Shown: positions 21,126 through 32,673, counted from the first letter of the stretch. The stretch is DNA of 64,000 nt from Zopfochytrium polystomum (GCA_025765615.1 JAIVFJ010000193.1:1-64000), one strand, 5' to 3'. The notes: a model not told the origin generated them from the sequence alone. Translations and numbers: made by a program.

Positions 21126-23097
21126 TCATCGCCATTGCGTCGTCCGGCACTGCTGGAGCCCACCACACAACCACCTGGCACGTTCGTCGATCATGCCCAC
21201 AACCGCGGCACTGCCCACATTTCCGCTGTCGCCCCACAACTTCAACAAGCTCAAACTGACTTGGAATGCGAGTAGTCGCTTTTGCTGCATCTGCATTTGC
21301 TGCGAGTTTTTCGGCCTTCCACGAACAGCTGCGATCTTTGAGTCCAAAATTGTCTGCTGGATCAGCCCGTTCGCGATGGCCTGTGGCTGTTCTAGCAAAC
21401 GCTGCTTCTTTGCCACAGGCATGCTGACAGCACTTGCCATGGCAGAAATTAGCTGTGTATCCAGTGAGGATACTGGAATCAGAGAAGCTGGTTCTTCAGT
21501 AGCTTTAACGATCCGCCAATGTGAATGGATATCTTCTTTTTCAATTGCAAGATTGCTTGGCAGCTTCGTGGAGATCTCGTGTGAACAGGGGAGCCCCATT
21601 GAAGCACGGAAACGACCTGTGCAAGTGGAGTCCAATGGCGGTTGTGTGGCCGTGTCCAGCTGTTGAGCAATGAAGTCCAGCACGGAGCGCGAAATTGTTG
21701 TCCAACCAGGTTGAAGGTAGGGATGTCGAAGGCGTAACGACTGCTTAGATATAGATAGCAAACTCTTGTATCGCTCACTTCCTTGCGGATGCATCAGATA
21801 GCGTTCAATGCATATAAAAGCTCCGAGAAGGTCATTTTTCGATTCTTCAAGGTACTTCTTGATGACAGCGTGAATGCCCTCAACACGAGAAGTGGCTGTG
21901 TTGCCGAGATGCAGCTTCAGATCCGTCCAGGCGTCAACAAAGCGTTCCTTGTGCTCGTACCATTTTTCTACATAACCAACAGCAGTTGGCCAGCACTCAG
22001 AATAGGTCGCTCTGAGTCGAGTTGTTGACTCCATAAATTGCTCCTCCGTTTTTGAATAGCACAGCACATTCCAGTCTCGCATGAACATCTCATATGCTTT
22101 GCCGGCACCACCGCCTGTGAAAAAGAGTTTAACGTTGGCAACGACATTCTTGTTGATATGCCATCGGCAGAGAAGATTGCTCGCATCATGAAAGACTTCC
22201 GATAAGGCGTTCATGAGTGCAAGCTCCCGATCTGTCAAAACAACACTCGGCTGTTGTCCATTCAACAACTCCGAAAGCTGTTGCAAGGCCCACTTATAAT
22301 CATCAGCCTCTTCACGTGAAAGAAAAGCGAATGCAACATTGAGTGTAGAACCGTTCTCTGAAACTGTGACGATATTGAGGAGGGGCAGCTGAAACTTGTT
22401 TGTCTTGTATGTGCAGTCCATCAGAAGTACAGAAGGTCGTGCACAGAAGCTTTTGATAGCGCTGGCAGCCGCAAAGAAGAGATGTTGAATGCGCCCTGTT
22501 GTAGGATCACGCTGATATGAATTATGATAGCCAGAAGCCTGCAGTCGGTCAAGTCGCTTCCATTGATGTCCGACCTCCAAGCTCGTCCATCTTAAACTTC
22601 TGCCGCATGTTCACAACATCTTTCGGGACAATGAGTACGTCTGGAAACCTTGATCGAAGCGACTTCATAATGTGACGATTCCCTGCACCATCAGCTACGA
22701 GTGATCGGAAGAGTTTCTGGGCGTCGGGTGGAAGCCTTCTCGCTGCAGCCAGCGATTGGAAGCCGTCAGGAGAGCATGATTGCGATCCGTTTGTAATAAC
22801 AAGCCTCCAAAGACCGCGATTTGTGCCAGATCCGATGAGCCTGCCTGTCAACTTGAAAGTGCATTCAATGCAGAGGGTGCTGGTGTTTGCGTGACGTTTG
22901 ATGTTCTCTTCTGGTCGGTGAGGCTCTTTTCGAAACTTGCCGCCTTGAACACACGCAATCTGAACTCGCTGATAATTGCTGCTAGTTTTCTTTACTGCGT
23001 AGCCGTGCTGAGTTGCGAACTGCACCACAAAGTCGAATAGGGAATTCTTCGACTGGAAGGTTTGGTTGACTGGCGGTGCTGTCCGAAAATCATCCAT
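21126..23097 (-). pseudogene. MULE/FAR1-type transposase, one frameshift
   Basis: The 5' ORF (23097 down to 22549) has a FAR1-like N-terminal DNA-binding region with spaced Cys/His. The 3' ORF (to 21126) holds the MULE catalytic domain: first Asp in LLMDCTYKTNKF, second in VLTDRELALMNAL, then CRWHINKNV. A SWIM-type zinc motif ending GLPCSHE follows. The two halves abut in different frames at about 22580, where DEL changes to EVGHQW; one base fewer would join them, so the copy is probably inactive. No terminal inverted repeats or target duplication were found by eye. A LINE-like element inserted about 170 bp upstream of its start, so the two mobile elements are adjacent or nested. Confidence 0.8.
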
Positions 23098-23265
23098 TGT
23101 GGTGTGAAAGGGAAGACAATCAAAAGCGAAGACACAGGTAGGCGGTCCCTTATTAATAATGAGAAGAAGGAAACAAGGTGTAAACAAACATGTTGGGGCA
23201 GGTTGGGGCGGCTGGGTTCAAAACCAACAACGGAACGAACGAACCGAGGAGACGGAACCAGAGTG

Positions 23266-23284
23266 AAAGGAGCGCATAAACTGC
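23266..23284. repeat. Left target-site duplication of the LINE-like element
   Basis: The 19-bp sequence aaaggagcgcataaactgc at this position is repeated exactly at 28077-28095, bracketing the retroelement. A long direct repeat next to a 3' A-rich tail is the hallmark of target-primed reverse transcription. Confidence 0.9.
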
Positions 23285-24988
23285 AGTAAAAAAAAAATCC
23301 GCCAATCAGCACACAGACCACCTGACTGCGCCACTGCCACCACAGCTCCGATCGCGTCCTCACAACCCAGCAAGCCCGACTCCATCGTTCATTCCATCAC
23401 GACCACCTCTACGCACTTCATCCTGCGGATCTGCGTACCTCCTCCTGACGATAACAATTTCCAACCGCACATCGAGGAGATCGCTCAGATCTGTGCACAA
23501 AACGAGATCTTTCTGCGGGGCCCCGTCACCACCAATCTGAATCCTCTGTACATCACACTCAATCTGGTCTCCGAACCGTCTGACGAACGACTCGTTGCAA
23601 TCCGAACCCTCTTTACGACGCACACCCTTTTCTACAATTGCATCCCGCACAGTCTTCCACACTTCAACACAGCTACGTACCTTGCGAATCGCGATTTTAC
23701 CAACATCCTTCTCGCTACCCACCTTGCTCCAGGTGTCCTCTCTGATACGTTCCCTTCCCATAAGGCACCCATCACCCACACCCTTCACCAACTCCTCCAC
23801 GACTGCGGGGATGTCGTCGACATCGCCTACACCCACAATCGCAACCTCGCCTCGACTGTCGCTTTCATTTTGTTCACTGCCCCCCCTTCTCACTTTCCTC
23901 CCTTTGCATTTGTTAACGGTGCTGGCGTTGCTTTCCGCCTCCGCGAAACCCCTGCGGAGCGTGATGCTCAAGTTAAAGATGAAAACCTTCGCACGGGTGT
24001 TCTTTTCAACTTGCCCCGTAACCTATCCGCTTGTGATCTGGGCCCCCTCGCTACTGATCTTGGCTGTTCCCTCGTTTGTAACCCCAGTTATTTTAACCCT
24101 GTTACCAATTCTGCTGGACGCTCCAACAAAGCCTTCCTCGTGTTTCCCTCCCGCCATGATCTTCTCTCCCTTAACAACTCTATTCTTATCAATGGACACT
24201 CCACCGCTCTTCAACCCTATTGGAACGAGGACCAAACCTCCTTCACTTGTTGCCAACGTTGCAGATTCACCAACCATTCCACATACGACTGCCCGCTCGC
24301 TAGACGCCAGGCCCCTCGACCCCTCCCCCCACCCAACCCACCAACTCCTCCTTCCTCAAGCACTCAACGCCACCCAGACCCTCCCTCCCCCCCTAATCAA
24401 GCGGTCTCCCTTGAGCTTGCCCAATTTATGAAGGACATGCGCAGCCTCTCCACCCAACAAGCCGCTCTGCATGCGCAATTTGTTGAGTCTCAGAATGCCG
24501 CCCTCTCCACCCTCCGTGCCGAGCAAAAGGCCAACGCCGACGCAATCCTCGCAGACCTTCAGAAGACTCATCAGGAACACACTGCTGCTTTGGAAGCTGT
24601 CCGCTGTAATGTCGCTCACCACTCGGACAGCATCAGCGCCATCAGCACTCGACTCACCATGCTTGAGCGCGGCGAAGATACCATCACCAACGCCGTTCAG
24701 ACTCAGATTGAGAATGCAGTTGCAGAAATCCACTCCCGTCTCCGCAACGACGTGTCTGCTGTCATCGTTCCCTTTGCTCAGCAATCCGTCGACTTTTTCC
24801 TCCAACAGCGCAGCTTCAATCCCCCTCCCCCCTCAGTCCCTCCCCTCGACGCTACTCCAACCCGCACTTCCACCCACGACGTCACCATGCGCACCTCTCC
24901 CACTTACTCTGATAAGGCTCGCACCCCACCTGTTGCCCGCACCACCGCTCCTGCCGCCTCCCACTCTCAGGGCGGCCCTCGCCGTTGA
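23285..24988 (+). pseudogene. LINE ORF1 (Gag-like), start missing
   Basis: One frame is open from the element's left edge to the stop at 24986-24988 with no in-frame ATG in its first kilobase, which indicates 5' truncation. The middle part contains a CX2CX4HX4C zinc knuckle (CQRCRFTNHSTYDC) near 24250-24290. A Pro-rich stretch and a helical, coiled-coil-like region (AEQKANADAILADLQKTHQE) follow, with a Pro/Ser-rich end. This layout matches nucleic-acid-binding ORF1 proteins of LINEs. Confidence 0.75.
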
Positions 24989-25034
24989 ATTGCGTATAGT
25001 GTATCACCCCTTTCCCTTCCTTCCCCTCATCCTT

Positions 25035-25078
<44 letters not shown>

Positions 25079-25094
25079 GACACATCAATAAACA

Positions 25095-27766
25095 ATGCCC
25101 CCTTCCCCCTCCCCCACCCCCGAAATGCCTCCGCCCCCCCCACCCCCTTGTTTTGCTACCTGGAATGTGGGCCGAAACCTTGCCTCCAAATGTATTTCAA
25201 TACTGGAATGGATGACATCAACTGGCACAATCATCCTCGCACTTCAAGAGACTGGCTGTTCTGCTGTTAACGTCACACACGCAATCTGCCAACACTCCTC
25301 AAATAACTACATGGGTATTTTCACTGACGCTTCAACATCGAAACATGCTGGGGTCGGCTTCATTTTGGCATCTTCCTTTTACCGCCACGTCACCAACATC
25401 AGCCAACACAACACCAGAGGACTTGCCATTACCCTCTCCTTCCACAATCGCCGTCTCTTCTTCCGATCTATCTACTGGCCTGCTTCTCGGCTGTCCCCAG
25501 AAACTTTACAATGTCCCCGAACTTTACACAGAATATTGTTCTGACATGTTTGTTGATTTGCATCACCGCCTTAACGACCCCTCCCTGATTGGCTCCATTA
25601 CTCTCATTCTTTACCAACGCCTCCAGTTAAAGTTTTGTCAAGCTACCCCCATGTTCACACACCCCTTTCCCATTCCCACCTCCCCTAAAAACTTCACCGC
25701 TTCCCTTATCCCACTTTTATTTGCCAACCAATTCTCCATCACGTCCTCCCTTCCTCCTCTTTTCCGAGTTCACGCCCACCCTGTCTCTGATGTACCCTGG
25801 TCTGTTCGCCTCCCACTCCTGCCTGACCTACAGCGCTCCCAAATCTTTTTCTTCGAGCAACTCCTCTCTGCTTCTCTTAAACCCCTTACATTTCGGGGCC
25901 GCAGCAAGGCAAAGAAGTCCTTACGCACCCTTTACAATTCCCTCTGCCCTCACTTCAATACCCTCCCCACCCTTCGCTCCTGACAATTTTACAACATCCC
26001 TCCTCGATGAAGACTGTCCAATCCCTTCCATTACCCCCTCTATCCACTTCGCCTTTCCCCCATCCCTCTCGTCAGCCCTATCCCCTTTTTCACTCCCCCC
26101 ATCCCTCCCCTATCCCTCACACTTGACACTGATGGCTCCCTCCGCAACACTGGCTTTATGGCTGCAGCAGTAGTCTCCCTCGACCCTCCCTTCTCCTTCG
26201 CTGTCGCTCTCCCCTCCATTGCTTGCTCTTCTGCCACGGCTGAACTTGTCGGACTTCTTTCTGCCTTGATTTCTACACACCAACTCCCCACCCCTATCAC
26301 CATCCAACTTGACAACAGTTCTGTCGTCACCACATACAATCGCCTCTTCTCTCAACCCCCCAACCCCATTGCTTCCTTCTCCCTAGCTACCCTTGGCCTT
26401 CACCCCACACCACCCCTTAATCCCCTCCTTGTCCCCTTCCGTTCTCTCCTCCGCTCACCCCTCGCCTCGCTTTGGGCCCTCGTCGGACACACTTGCTACG
26501 AGTTGGACCTCCCCCAACTGTGATCTGGACCCGTGGCCACTCTGGCCTTGCCTCTCACCTCCAAGTCACGACACCCCCCATTGATATCCCCTTCACCTCA
26601 CAGACCCTCCTACCTGCAACAGCCTTCATCGGCGAAACAGCAGTCCTTGGGCAACTCCGCCGACAACTCCGCCTCCTACATCGTCACACACTCCACAGTA
26701 GTCTCTCCAATTACTCTTTTGCTTCTGCTTTCTGAGACTCCTTTTCCTCTGTTCAGTGGGAGTCTACTTTCCTCGTTCTTCACTGTGGCACACGCCCTTC
26801 CTCCCTTTTTGATACGCTTTCTGCTTCACACCGCCGCAATTCCGCCTCCAACTCTTCACTGAATCACTACCCTCTCAATCACGCCTCCACCTCTGGTACC
26901 CTATGGTTTACCCCAATGGTTGCTGTCGTCGTTGCGCAACTGTGGCAGAGACCTTCTCCCACATCTTTCTCTGCCCTGTCACTCACGATGCCTTCCTTTC
27001 TGTTAAGAACTCCCTCGCGTCCGCCTTGGCCTCTTGTGCCCCCTCAGACGCCCTACACCCAAAACCTCACTCCTCTGCCCCCTTTTGGCTATCCCTCCCT
27101 GAATTTTCCCTCTCTGCCAATGCGCCGCTCAACTTCCTCACTCTCCTTCGGGGTATCATCCCTCAATCCTTTTACGATATCCTCCACCACAGCGAGACCT
27201 TCCCAGCTGACAAAGTCGTTACCGCCCTTGTACGCATCTTTCATGACTTCCTCCTCGACGTCCATCGGTTAATCTGGCGCCCTCGCTGTGACGAAACTAT
27301 CCTCTGGGAACGCGACCACGGCATTACACCCTCCGAAAAGCATCGCCACCGCCCACCATCTTCTCCCACTCCTCCACCTGCAAGCCCCGCTACGTCCCAC
27401 GCACCGTCCCCAGTTGCAAACCCCACTCCCGCAGCCTCGCAGGTCAACTCCTCTCCCTCGCAATCCCCCACTCCAAGGTTATCACCCAGCAATACTGCCT
27501 CCCCGCAGCCTCAAATACCCCCTGTACATCAGCAACGGCCACCTCGTGCTCCTCAATGCGGTACATGCGGCCGCCACCACTCCAACACCTGTCCTCCTGA
27601 TTGGCTACTCTTGCGAGGTGGTATTCGGTCCTGGCGCCATCACTACCTTGGCCTTGCTCGGCCAGCTCTTGGAACGCTCTGGATTCGGCGCACGGTCACT
27701 GTTTCCAATCCTACTCCACAGACAATTATGCGTCCCCCACATCCTGTACCACCAGACGTGCACTAA
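25095..27766 (+). pseudogene. LINE ORF2 remnant: endonuclease, RNase H and terminal zinc motif
   Basis: The ORF starts at ATG 25095. The endonuclease domain shows FATWNVGRN and LALQETGC, the conserved Asn and Glu regions of EEP nucleases, and stops at 25544 after a frame change. The RNase H-like segment reads TLDTDGSLRNTGF, then ...SSATAELVGLL and QLDNSSVV (Asp, Glu, Asp). Near 26905-26965 CCRRCATVAETFSHIFLCP forms the typical C-terminal zinc motif. Frame breaks occur near 25.5, 25.98 and 26.5 kb, and the reverse-transcriptase block is absent. The final 0.8 kb is Pro/Ser-rich. Confidence 0.75.
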
Positions 27767-28076
27767 TTGCCTTCCACCTCCCCTGCTCCACCCCTTTTCC
27801 ACGGCTCTGCCCTTTCCTTCCTGACTCCTTCCACCCACTTACTCTGCTGTCAGAATGACACTTTCCGCAAGGCCTAGGCCTTAAATTTTCTCCCCCTTTA
27901 GTTGTTGTTGTAGATTTCTTGTGGTTGTTTACTTTGTTTCCCTGTAGTGTTAGCGGCTAGGGTGGCCTGTGTGCGGTAACGTGCTTGGTTCTGTCAAGGT
28001 CCTTGGCTTCCTGCCATACCTGCGTGGCATCTCACTCTTCCCGTCACACAGCCTCCGGCTGCGTGAAATAATAAAA

Positions 28077-28095
28077 AAAGGAGCGCATAAACTGC
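28077..28095. repeat. Right target-site duplication of the LINE-like element
   Basis: Exact 19-bp copy of 23266-23284, directly after the element's A-rich 3' end. Confidence 0.9.
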
Positions 28096-28304
28096 GGCGC
28101 TAGGTCGGCACCCCGCAGTTTGACCGCGGCGGCACAATCAATCGATGTTTTCGCTGTTGTGGCCGCGCTTGTTCCATTTTACATTACTCCTTTCGTCTCG
28201 CCAGTCTCCCGCCGGCTTCCGACAGATCGACGGGAAAAGTTGGTCGTGTCGTAAGCATGATCTTATTATCTGTCGATTCGAGATGCCCATATGAATTTGA
28301 TCCT

Positions 28305-28446
28305 GTGACTTTGGCGCCCGATCGTCCACCCCGCATCAACTTGCAGTTTGTTCAGCAGGCCAACAACGTCTCCGCCGCCCACAGCCTGGTGACGCTCCTG
28401 CAATCCGCGTCGTTCCCCCTTTGGAACCCCGCCGGGCAACCGCTTT
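28305..28446 (+). pseudogene. Relic of a PNGase A-like gene (C-terminal fragment)
   Basis: A short open stretch contains ANNVSAAHSLVTLLQSASFP followed by WNPAG. It parallels the segment of the intact downstream gene that reads TNVISLSHNVLTLVQSASFP then GNPAA (about 30420-30500). The similarity is too long and ordered to be chance, so this looks like the surviving end of a tandem duplicate. No other part of the gene is recognisable upstream, where the LINE now sits. Confidence 0.65.
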
Positions 28447-28656
28447 GAGTGGCCTGGCTCGTCGTCTCGGCCTGCATTATCCCTGTTCTTCTTCACTTCC
28501 AGTGTCATCTGAATTCTCTCACTTTTCCGCGAAGTATACTTATCGGAGCTTGCACCACAAAGACGATTGCGCATCAATGTGCTGAGGAGCACATGGCGCA
28601 AGACAAAGCGCAGCCCGGAAAGGAAATATGGGGGTGGGTGGCGTGGAGCATCTCTC

Positions 28657-28700
28657 AGACAGACAGACAGACAGACAGGCAGACAGACAGACAGACAGAT
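28657..28700. repeat. (CAGA)n microsatellite
   Basis: Tetranucleotide array with one CAGG variant, in the upstream flank of the PNGase A gene. Another CAGA-rich patch lies near 36970-36992. Confidence 0.9.
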
Positions 28701-28788
28701 GGACACCATATTGTTGCGCCAACCCGTCGAACAACTCCCACTCCACTCCCGACCACCACCCCATACAACACAGGAATTCTAACCAACC

Positions 28789-28856
28789 ATGCCGCAGGTC
28801 CGCAAGCTCGTGCAGGCCTTCCTCGAGGTAAAATGCACCCACCCCTGTGTGCGGTG

Positions 28857-28887
<31 letters not shown>

Positions 28888-30860
28888 ATGCGTGTGTGCG
28901 TATGTGCGTGTGTGCGTGTGTGCGTGCGTCCGATCACGCGGTGGATGATTCGCATCGGCCGCAGAGCAGCCATCGAGAGCACGACCGGCAGCTGGCTGAC
29001 ATCGCCCATAACCATCTCCGCAAGGCTTCTGCCATCGCATCGCAGGTATCCTCGCCACAACAACCAAGGCTGCAGAACGTGGCCGCCATCGTCCCTTCGA
29101 ACTACACCGTCCCCGCGGGCTACACCGAAACCTTCGAGGTGACCCAGCCGCTCGTGCGCCCCTCCACTCGCAAGTGCACCGTCGACGTTGGCCTCCACGA
29201 TTTCGCCTACTCGTACTACGAGCACTGGGTCACCCAGTTCACCCCGCCCTCGGCCGCCGAGTGCGGCACCGAGTGGTCGTTCGTCGCCTTGAACTGGCAA
29301 GGGTACATCACCGGCCGCCAGTTCGATCGCATCGTGCAGATCTACGTCGGAGAGGCCGAGGTCTTGCACGGAACGACTGATGAGCCGAGCCGCGTCGGGA
29401 TCTACTGGAATGTCGAGAAGGACGTGACCGACTTTTCGCCTGTATTCAAAACGAACCAGACGGTCACGGTGATTCTTGACAGTTGAGTACCTCGTTTGTG
29501 GGAATCGCTCCGCGCCCTGGTGCTGACCTCCCCAATCCGTTCACCACGCAGATATCGTCGACAGCACGTACACGGGAGTCTTCCACACGCACCTCTCGTT
29601 CGACTTTTACGCCACCGACTCGGCCAACCCTGTCCCGTCCACTGTGCCGGACGCCCTGATCGCTCTGACGCAGCCGTCTCCAGACTTTTCGCCCACCCTG
29701 TCTGGCGGCAAGGCAGCGTCATTCCCCATCCCTGCAGGAACGATCCCTCCGAACGTCCTCCGGGCCGAGCTCGAGTACGTCGTATCGAATCACGCAAACG
29801 ACGAGTTTTACTACTTTAATGTTCCCGATTCCCTCGCCAACCCGGACAACGGCGTGTTTGGTGGAGGAACGTTCAAGGAGCTGAGCGTCGCGCTCGATGG
29901 AACCGTCGTGGGAGTGGACTGGCACGAGCCTGTCATTTACACTGGCGGAATGAACCCTCTTGTAAGGCAGATCGTGATTTCGTTTTGCGATTCTGATCGT
30001 TCACGCCCTTTTCTCCGCAGCTTTGGCGCCCAATCGTGCACCCCGGCTCGTCCAACGTTCCGTCTTACCGTTTCGACCTCACGCCATTCGTCGGCACCTT
30101 GACCGACGGCGCCGCCCATACTGTCACCCTTAATGTATCGAACCAAATCGCCGGCGGCAACTGGTTCGCCGACGCCCACCTCCGTCTGTGGACGGACAAG
30201 TCCTCAACTGCCAGGACGACCTCCGCAATAACCACGACCTCCATCCCCTCAACCCCGCCAAAAGTCGTCATCGCCACCAACGCCGCCGGCGACGCCAACA
30301 TCACCACGACGCTAGTGAAAGAGACCTTTGTCAACTCGACCGTCACGACCGCCTCGGGCCCGCGCGTCGTCTCCATCCGCAAGCGCGTCTCGTTCTCCTC
30401 GACCGTGCAGCTGACCCAACAGACCAACGTCATCTCCCTCTCCCACAACGTCCTGACGCTCGTCCAGTCCGCGTCTTTCCCCGCGGGCAACCCCGCCGCC
30501 GCCGCCATTGGCCTAAGCCGCCGCAAGTACGGCCTCGACATCTTTTACGGGTACTTCCCCGCCGCTGACGGGAGCTACTTTGTCAACACCACCGTGGCGA
30601 CGGATATCGAGGTGAAGCAAAAGGTCGGCGTCGACTTGAACTCGATTAGGGACGCGGGGGAGACGCTGGCGAAGCGGTCGACGAGCCAGACTGGTGACGG
30701 GTACTTTGGGGTGCAGGGTGGAGCTTCCGTCGGTGTGTGCACCACGGACCAGTCGTTCAACTACGCGGTCAAGGACGGTCAGTGCTACCACCGCGTCGTT
30801 TCTGCGTACAACAGGACGGTCAGCAGCAGCGTAGTCGACGGGCACTGCTCCCTGGCCTAA
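28789..30860 (+). CDS. Peptide-N4-(N-acetyl-beta-glucosaminyl)asparagine amidase A-like protein
   Basis: Four exons read in frame: 28789..28827, 29046..29481, 29552..29961, 30021..30860, 574 aa. The family removes N-glycans from glycopeptides. Recognisable segments include the beta-rich start TFEVTQPL, YEHWVTQFTPP, WSFVALNWQGYITGRQFDRI, RVGIYWNVEKDVT, HLSFDFYAT and WFADAHLRLW. These follow the order seen in plant and fungal PNGase A proteins. Intron 1 contains a (TG)n tract (28852-28930). With exon 1 as drawn, the N-terminus MPQVRKLVQAFLE is not a signal peptide, which is unusual for a family normally secreted; an unseen upstream first exon is possible. A fragment of a duplicate lies just upstream. 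Confidence 0.82.
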
Positions 30861-31265
30861 ACGTGCGACCGCTCTGTGCGGGCCTCGTTCAATTTTTTGA
30901 TTTTTTTTAAATCTTTCTGCTGTGATTGCCCTCGCTGCTTCAATTTCTTTCGACCTCAAAAGAACTACTTCCATTTTTTCCGCTCGACTTTAATTTGATT
31001 TCCCTTCGCCGCCCGTTTTCCCGCTGAGCTCTAGACTTTCGTGCCTTACTCTCGCTTCTGCCGCGTTAGGACACCTATGAAAATGCGATTCGAAGAAATA
31101 TGATTTGGTGTTTGAACTGAAAACTCTTAAATCGTGAGAGGCGGCTCCTTGCCAATCTTCGCTGTGTGTGATGCTTTCTGATCAATCCTTGTTGTAAAAA
31201 AACCCATCTTCGACTCTCTTGTAGTCTTCATGGAAGTTACAATCACAGCGTTGCAATTTCAATTC
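30861..31265. other. Spacer after the PNGase A gene
   Basis: AT-rich, no ORF or repeat recognised; presumably 3' flank. Confidence 0.4.
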
Positions 31266-31500
31266 CTCAGGCCTGCGTCTATAATCAGGGGAAGAAAGTC
31301 TTCGGACAGTTAAATACAATGAAAATGATGACGTTGGTTCAAAAACTTTTATTCACACATTCCAAAGAAAAAATAGGAACTAAAATGGGTGTAAGGTACA
31401 GCTACCTCAATTTTTGGTGGAACAACCTTTGTTTTTGATGAAATTCAAGTAAACGTTGAAGAAGCAATGAGAAATTTCACTCCAAGTGCTTGATACTGAT
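31266..31500 (-). mobile_element. Probable Tc1/mariner-like transposon remnant
   Basis: AT-rich sequence unlike its surroundings. Read on the minus strand it ends AACTGTCCGAAGACTTTCTT and is preceded by GTTTTTGAACC, which resembles the terminal sequence of fungal Tc1-type elements (TCCGAAGACTT). No transposase frame survives, and a matching inverted repeat was not located. Confidence 0.35.
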
Positions 31501-31536
31501 TTTTACAAAGCTGCTTCGGGAAATCCTATGATAGGT

Positions 31537-31703
31537 GCATTGTCTTGTTGATTGAGATCCTGTCACATGTGTTGATGGTCCACAAACTTCACAACCGGAA
31601 CGTCATTGTCCCAGTTTCACTGCTTTGTGCTCTCGTGCATTGTCTTGTTGATTAAGATCCTGACACATTCTGTTGAACGTCCACAAACTTCACATCCGGA
31701 AGG
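31537..31703. repeat. Direct tandem repeat, period 100 bp
   Basis: The stretch from gcattgtcttgttgatt at 31537 recurs at 31637 with the same downstream order (gatcctg, cacaaacttcaca, ccgga). It differs by a few substitutions. On the minus strand the second unit lies in a short Cys-rich open frame of unknown meaning. Confidence 0.7.
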
Positions 31704-31806
31704 ACACTCCGATTGAGGGAGAGCACAGCCCTGCACAAGTTTTTCGATTTTGCGCGGTACGTCCTTTATGCACGATGCGATACAGCCAGTGTTTGGGTTA
31801 AGGCAT

Positions 31807-31902
31807 TGCTCCTGGTGAGGGTCGAACTCACGGCTTCGGACTTGCATGGCCTTGAACCGGAAGGCGCATAAGATCCACACGCTACCACTGCGTCACAGGA
31901 GC
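31807..31902 (-). tRNA. Intron-containing tRNA, anticodon uncertain (UAU, Ile, by canonical numbering)
   Basis: A 96-nt candidate. The acceptor GCTCCTG pairs with CAGGAGC, the D-arm is ACGC/GCGT and the T-arm is GTGAG-TTCGACC-CTCAC, with discriminator A. The anticodon stem TGGAT/GTCCG pairs using two G-U pairs and encloses CTTATG, then about 24 nt of likely intron, then A. Standard numbering gives anticodon TAT (Ile, AUA), but position 37 would be G, whereas A is expected for ANN codons. The identity, or even functionality, is therefore open. Confidence 0.6.
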
Positions 31903-32601
31903 TGCATTAAGAATAGAAGATTTGCAATTAAAACAAAAGCCAGTTAAGTAGTCGTCACCCTCGGTCGTTCCAGATGCTCAACGTTCTCTTGTTGACTGCA
32001 GGCGTTGAAACCTGCAAGCACCTGGGAGTGTAATTTCTTGTGCGATGTGAAGTCGCAGCGTATGTTTGCAACGAGCCTGTTGTAACTGGCCAGTGCCGTG
32101 TTGTAAACTCTCTCGCTTTGTTGAATTGATTTTGCTGTGCGACAGTAAGCCTTGGCAGCTGGAGGAGGAACCAGTATCGGATAGCCTGTAACTTGAGTCG
32201 AGTTACTCGACCCATGAACTCGTTGATGGTTCTTGCAAGGGAATTTGGTTGAAGAGATTCGTCGGCCCCAAGAGATCAAAGATGTTCCAGGATCACAGTA
32301 TCGCAGTGCTGAGTCCAAGAAGAGCAGAAGGTGACAGAGAAACGAATTGGGTTTGAACTTGCGATACTTCTTTGTGTTGGGGTTCGCTCCTGTCTTGCGT
32401 AAACTGGTGCAAAAATATTTCAAGCCGCAGAGGTAAGGTTTCAAATCGATACGTCGATAGGGCCAGAGCTGGTGCTATGACAAGGGCAGGAATGTTGTTG
32501 GATAACTAATGAAGAGCGGGCAGGTTAAGGCATTTTCCATACACTGTGAGGAGCGCTCGCAATTTTCGATTGGTATAATGTGAGCATTGTGACGAATCAC
32601 C
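31903..32601. other. Region between two tRNA genes
   Basis: A minus-strand open frame of 166 codons (31944-32444) has a Cys-containing, helix-like end (ERVYNTALASYNRLVANIRC), but no family is recognised and the start is unsupported. No other feature seen. Confidence 0.3.
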
Positions 32602-32673
32602 GCTGTATTCGTATAGTGGTTAGTACGCCTCGTTGTGGCCGAGGAAACGGTGGTTCGATTCCACCATACAGCA
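32602..32673 (+). tRNA. tRNA-His(GTG)
   Basis: 72 nt. The acceptor GCTGTAT pairs with ATACAGC. The anticodon stem CCTCG/CGAGG encloses loop TTGTGGC, anticodon GTG. The T-arm is GGTGG-TTCGATT-CCACC and the discriminator is A. There is no intron; the extra 5' G of mature tRNA-His is added after transcription. Confidence 0.94.

Larger units (their letters stand above)
23285..28076 (+). mobile_element. Non-LTR (LINE-like) retrotransposon, 5'-truncated and lacking reverse transcriptase
   Basis: The element is flanked by a 19-bp target-site duplication and ends in an A-rich tail (gtgaaataataaaaaaa). In order it has an ORF1 with a zinc knuckle and coiled coil, an internal A run (about 25040-25077), an apurinic-type endonuclease domain, an RNase H-like domain near 26.1-26.35 kb, and a C-terminal CxxC...H...C motif near 26.93 kb. 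The reverse transcriptase (normally several hundred residues with YxDD between endonuclease and RNase H) is missing; only about 0.55 kb separates those domains. ORF2 is also broken into several frames. The copy is therefore dead, although its termini look fresh. Confidence 0.85.

Noticed and set aside
24023..24805. Minus-strand ORFs in the LINE
   Set aside because: Antisense to ORF1; no start context or domain.
28657..28700. CRISPR-like short repeats
   Set aside because: It is a plain CAGA microsatellite with no spacers, in a eukaryotic context.
31617..31880. Cys-rich small secreted protein
   Set aside because: The frame starts inside the tRNA and covers the tandem repeat; no signal peptide or splice support.
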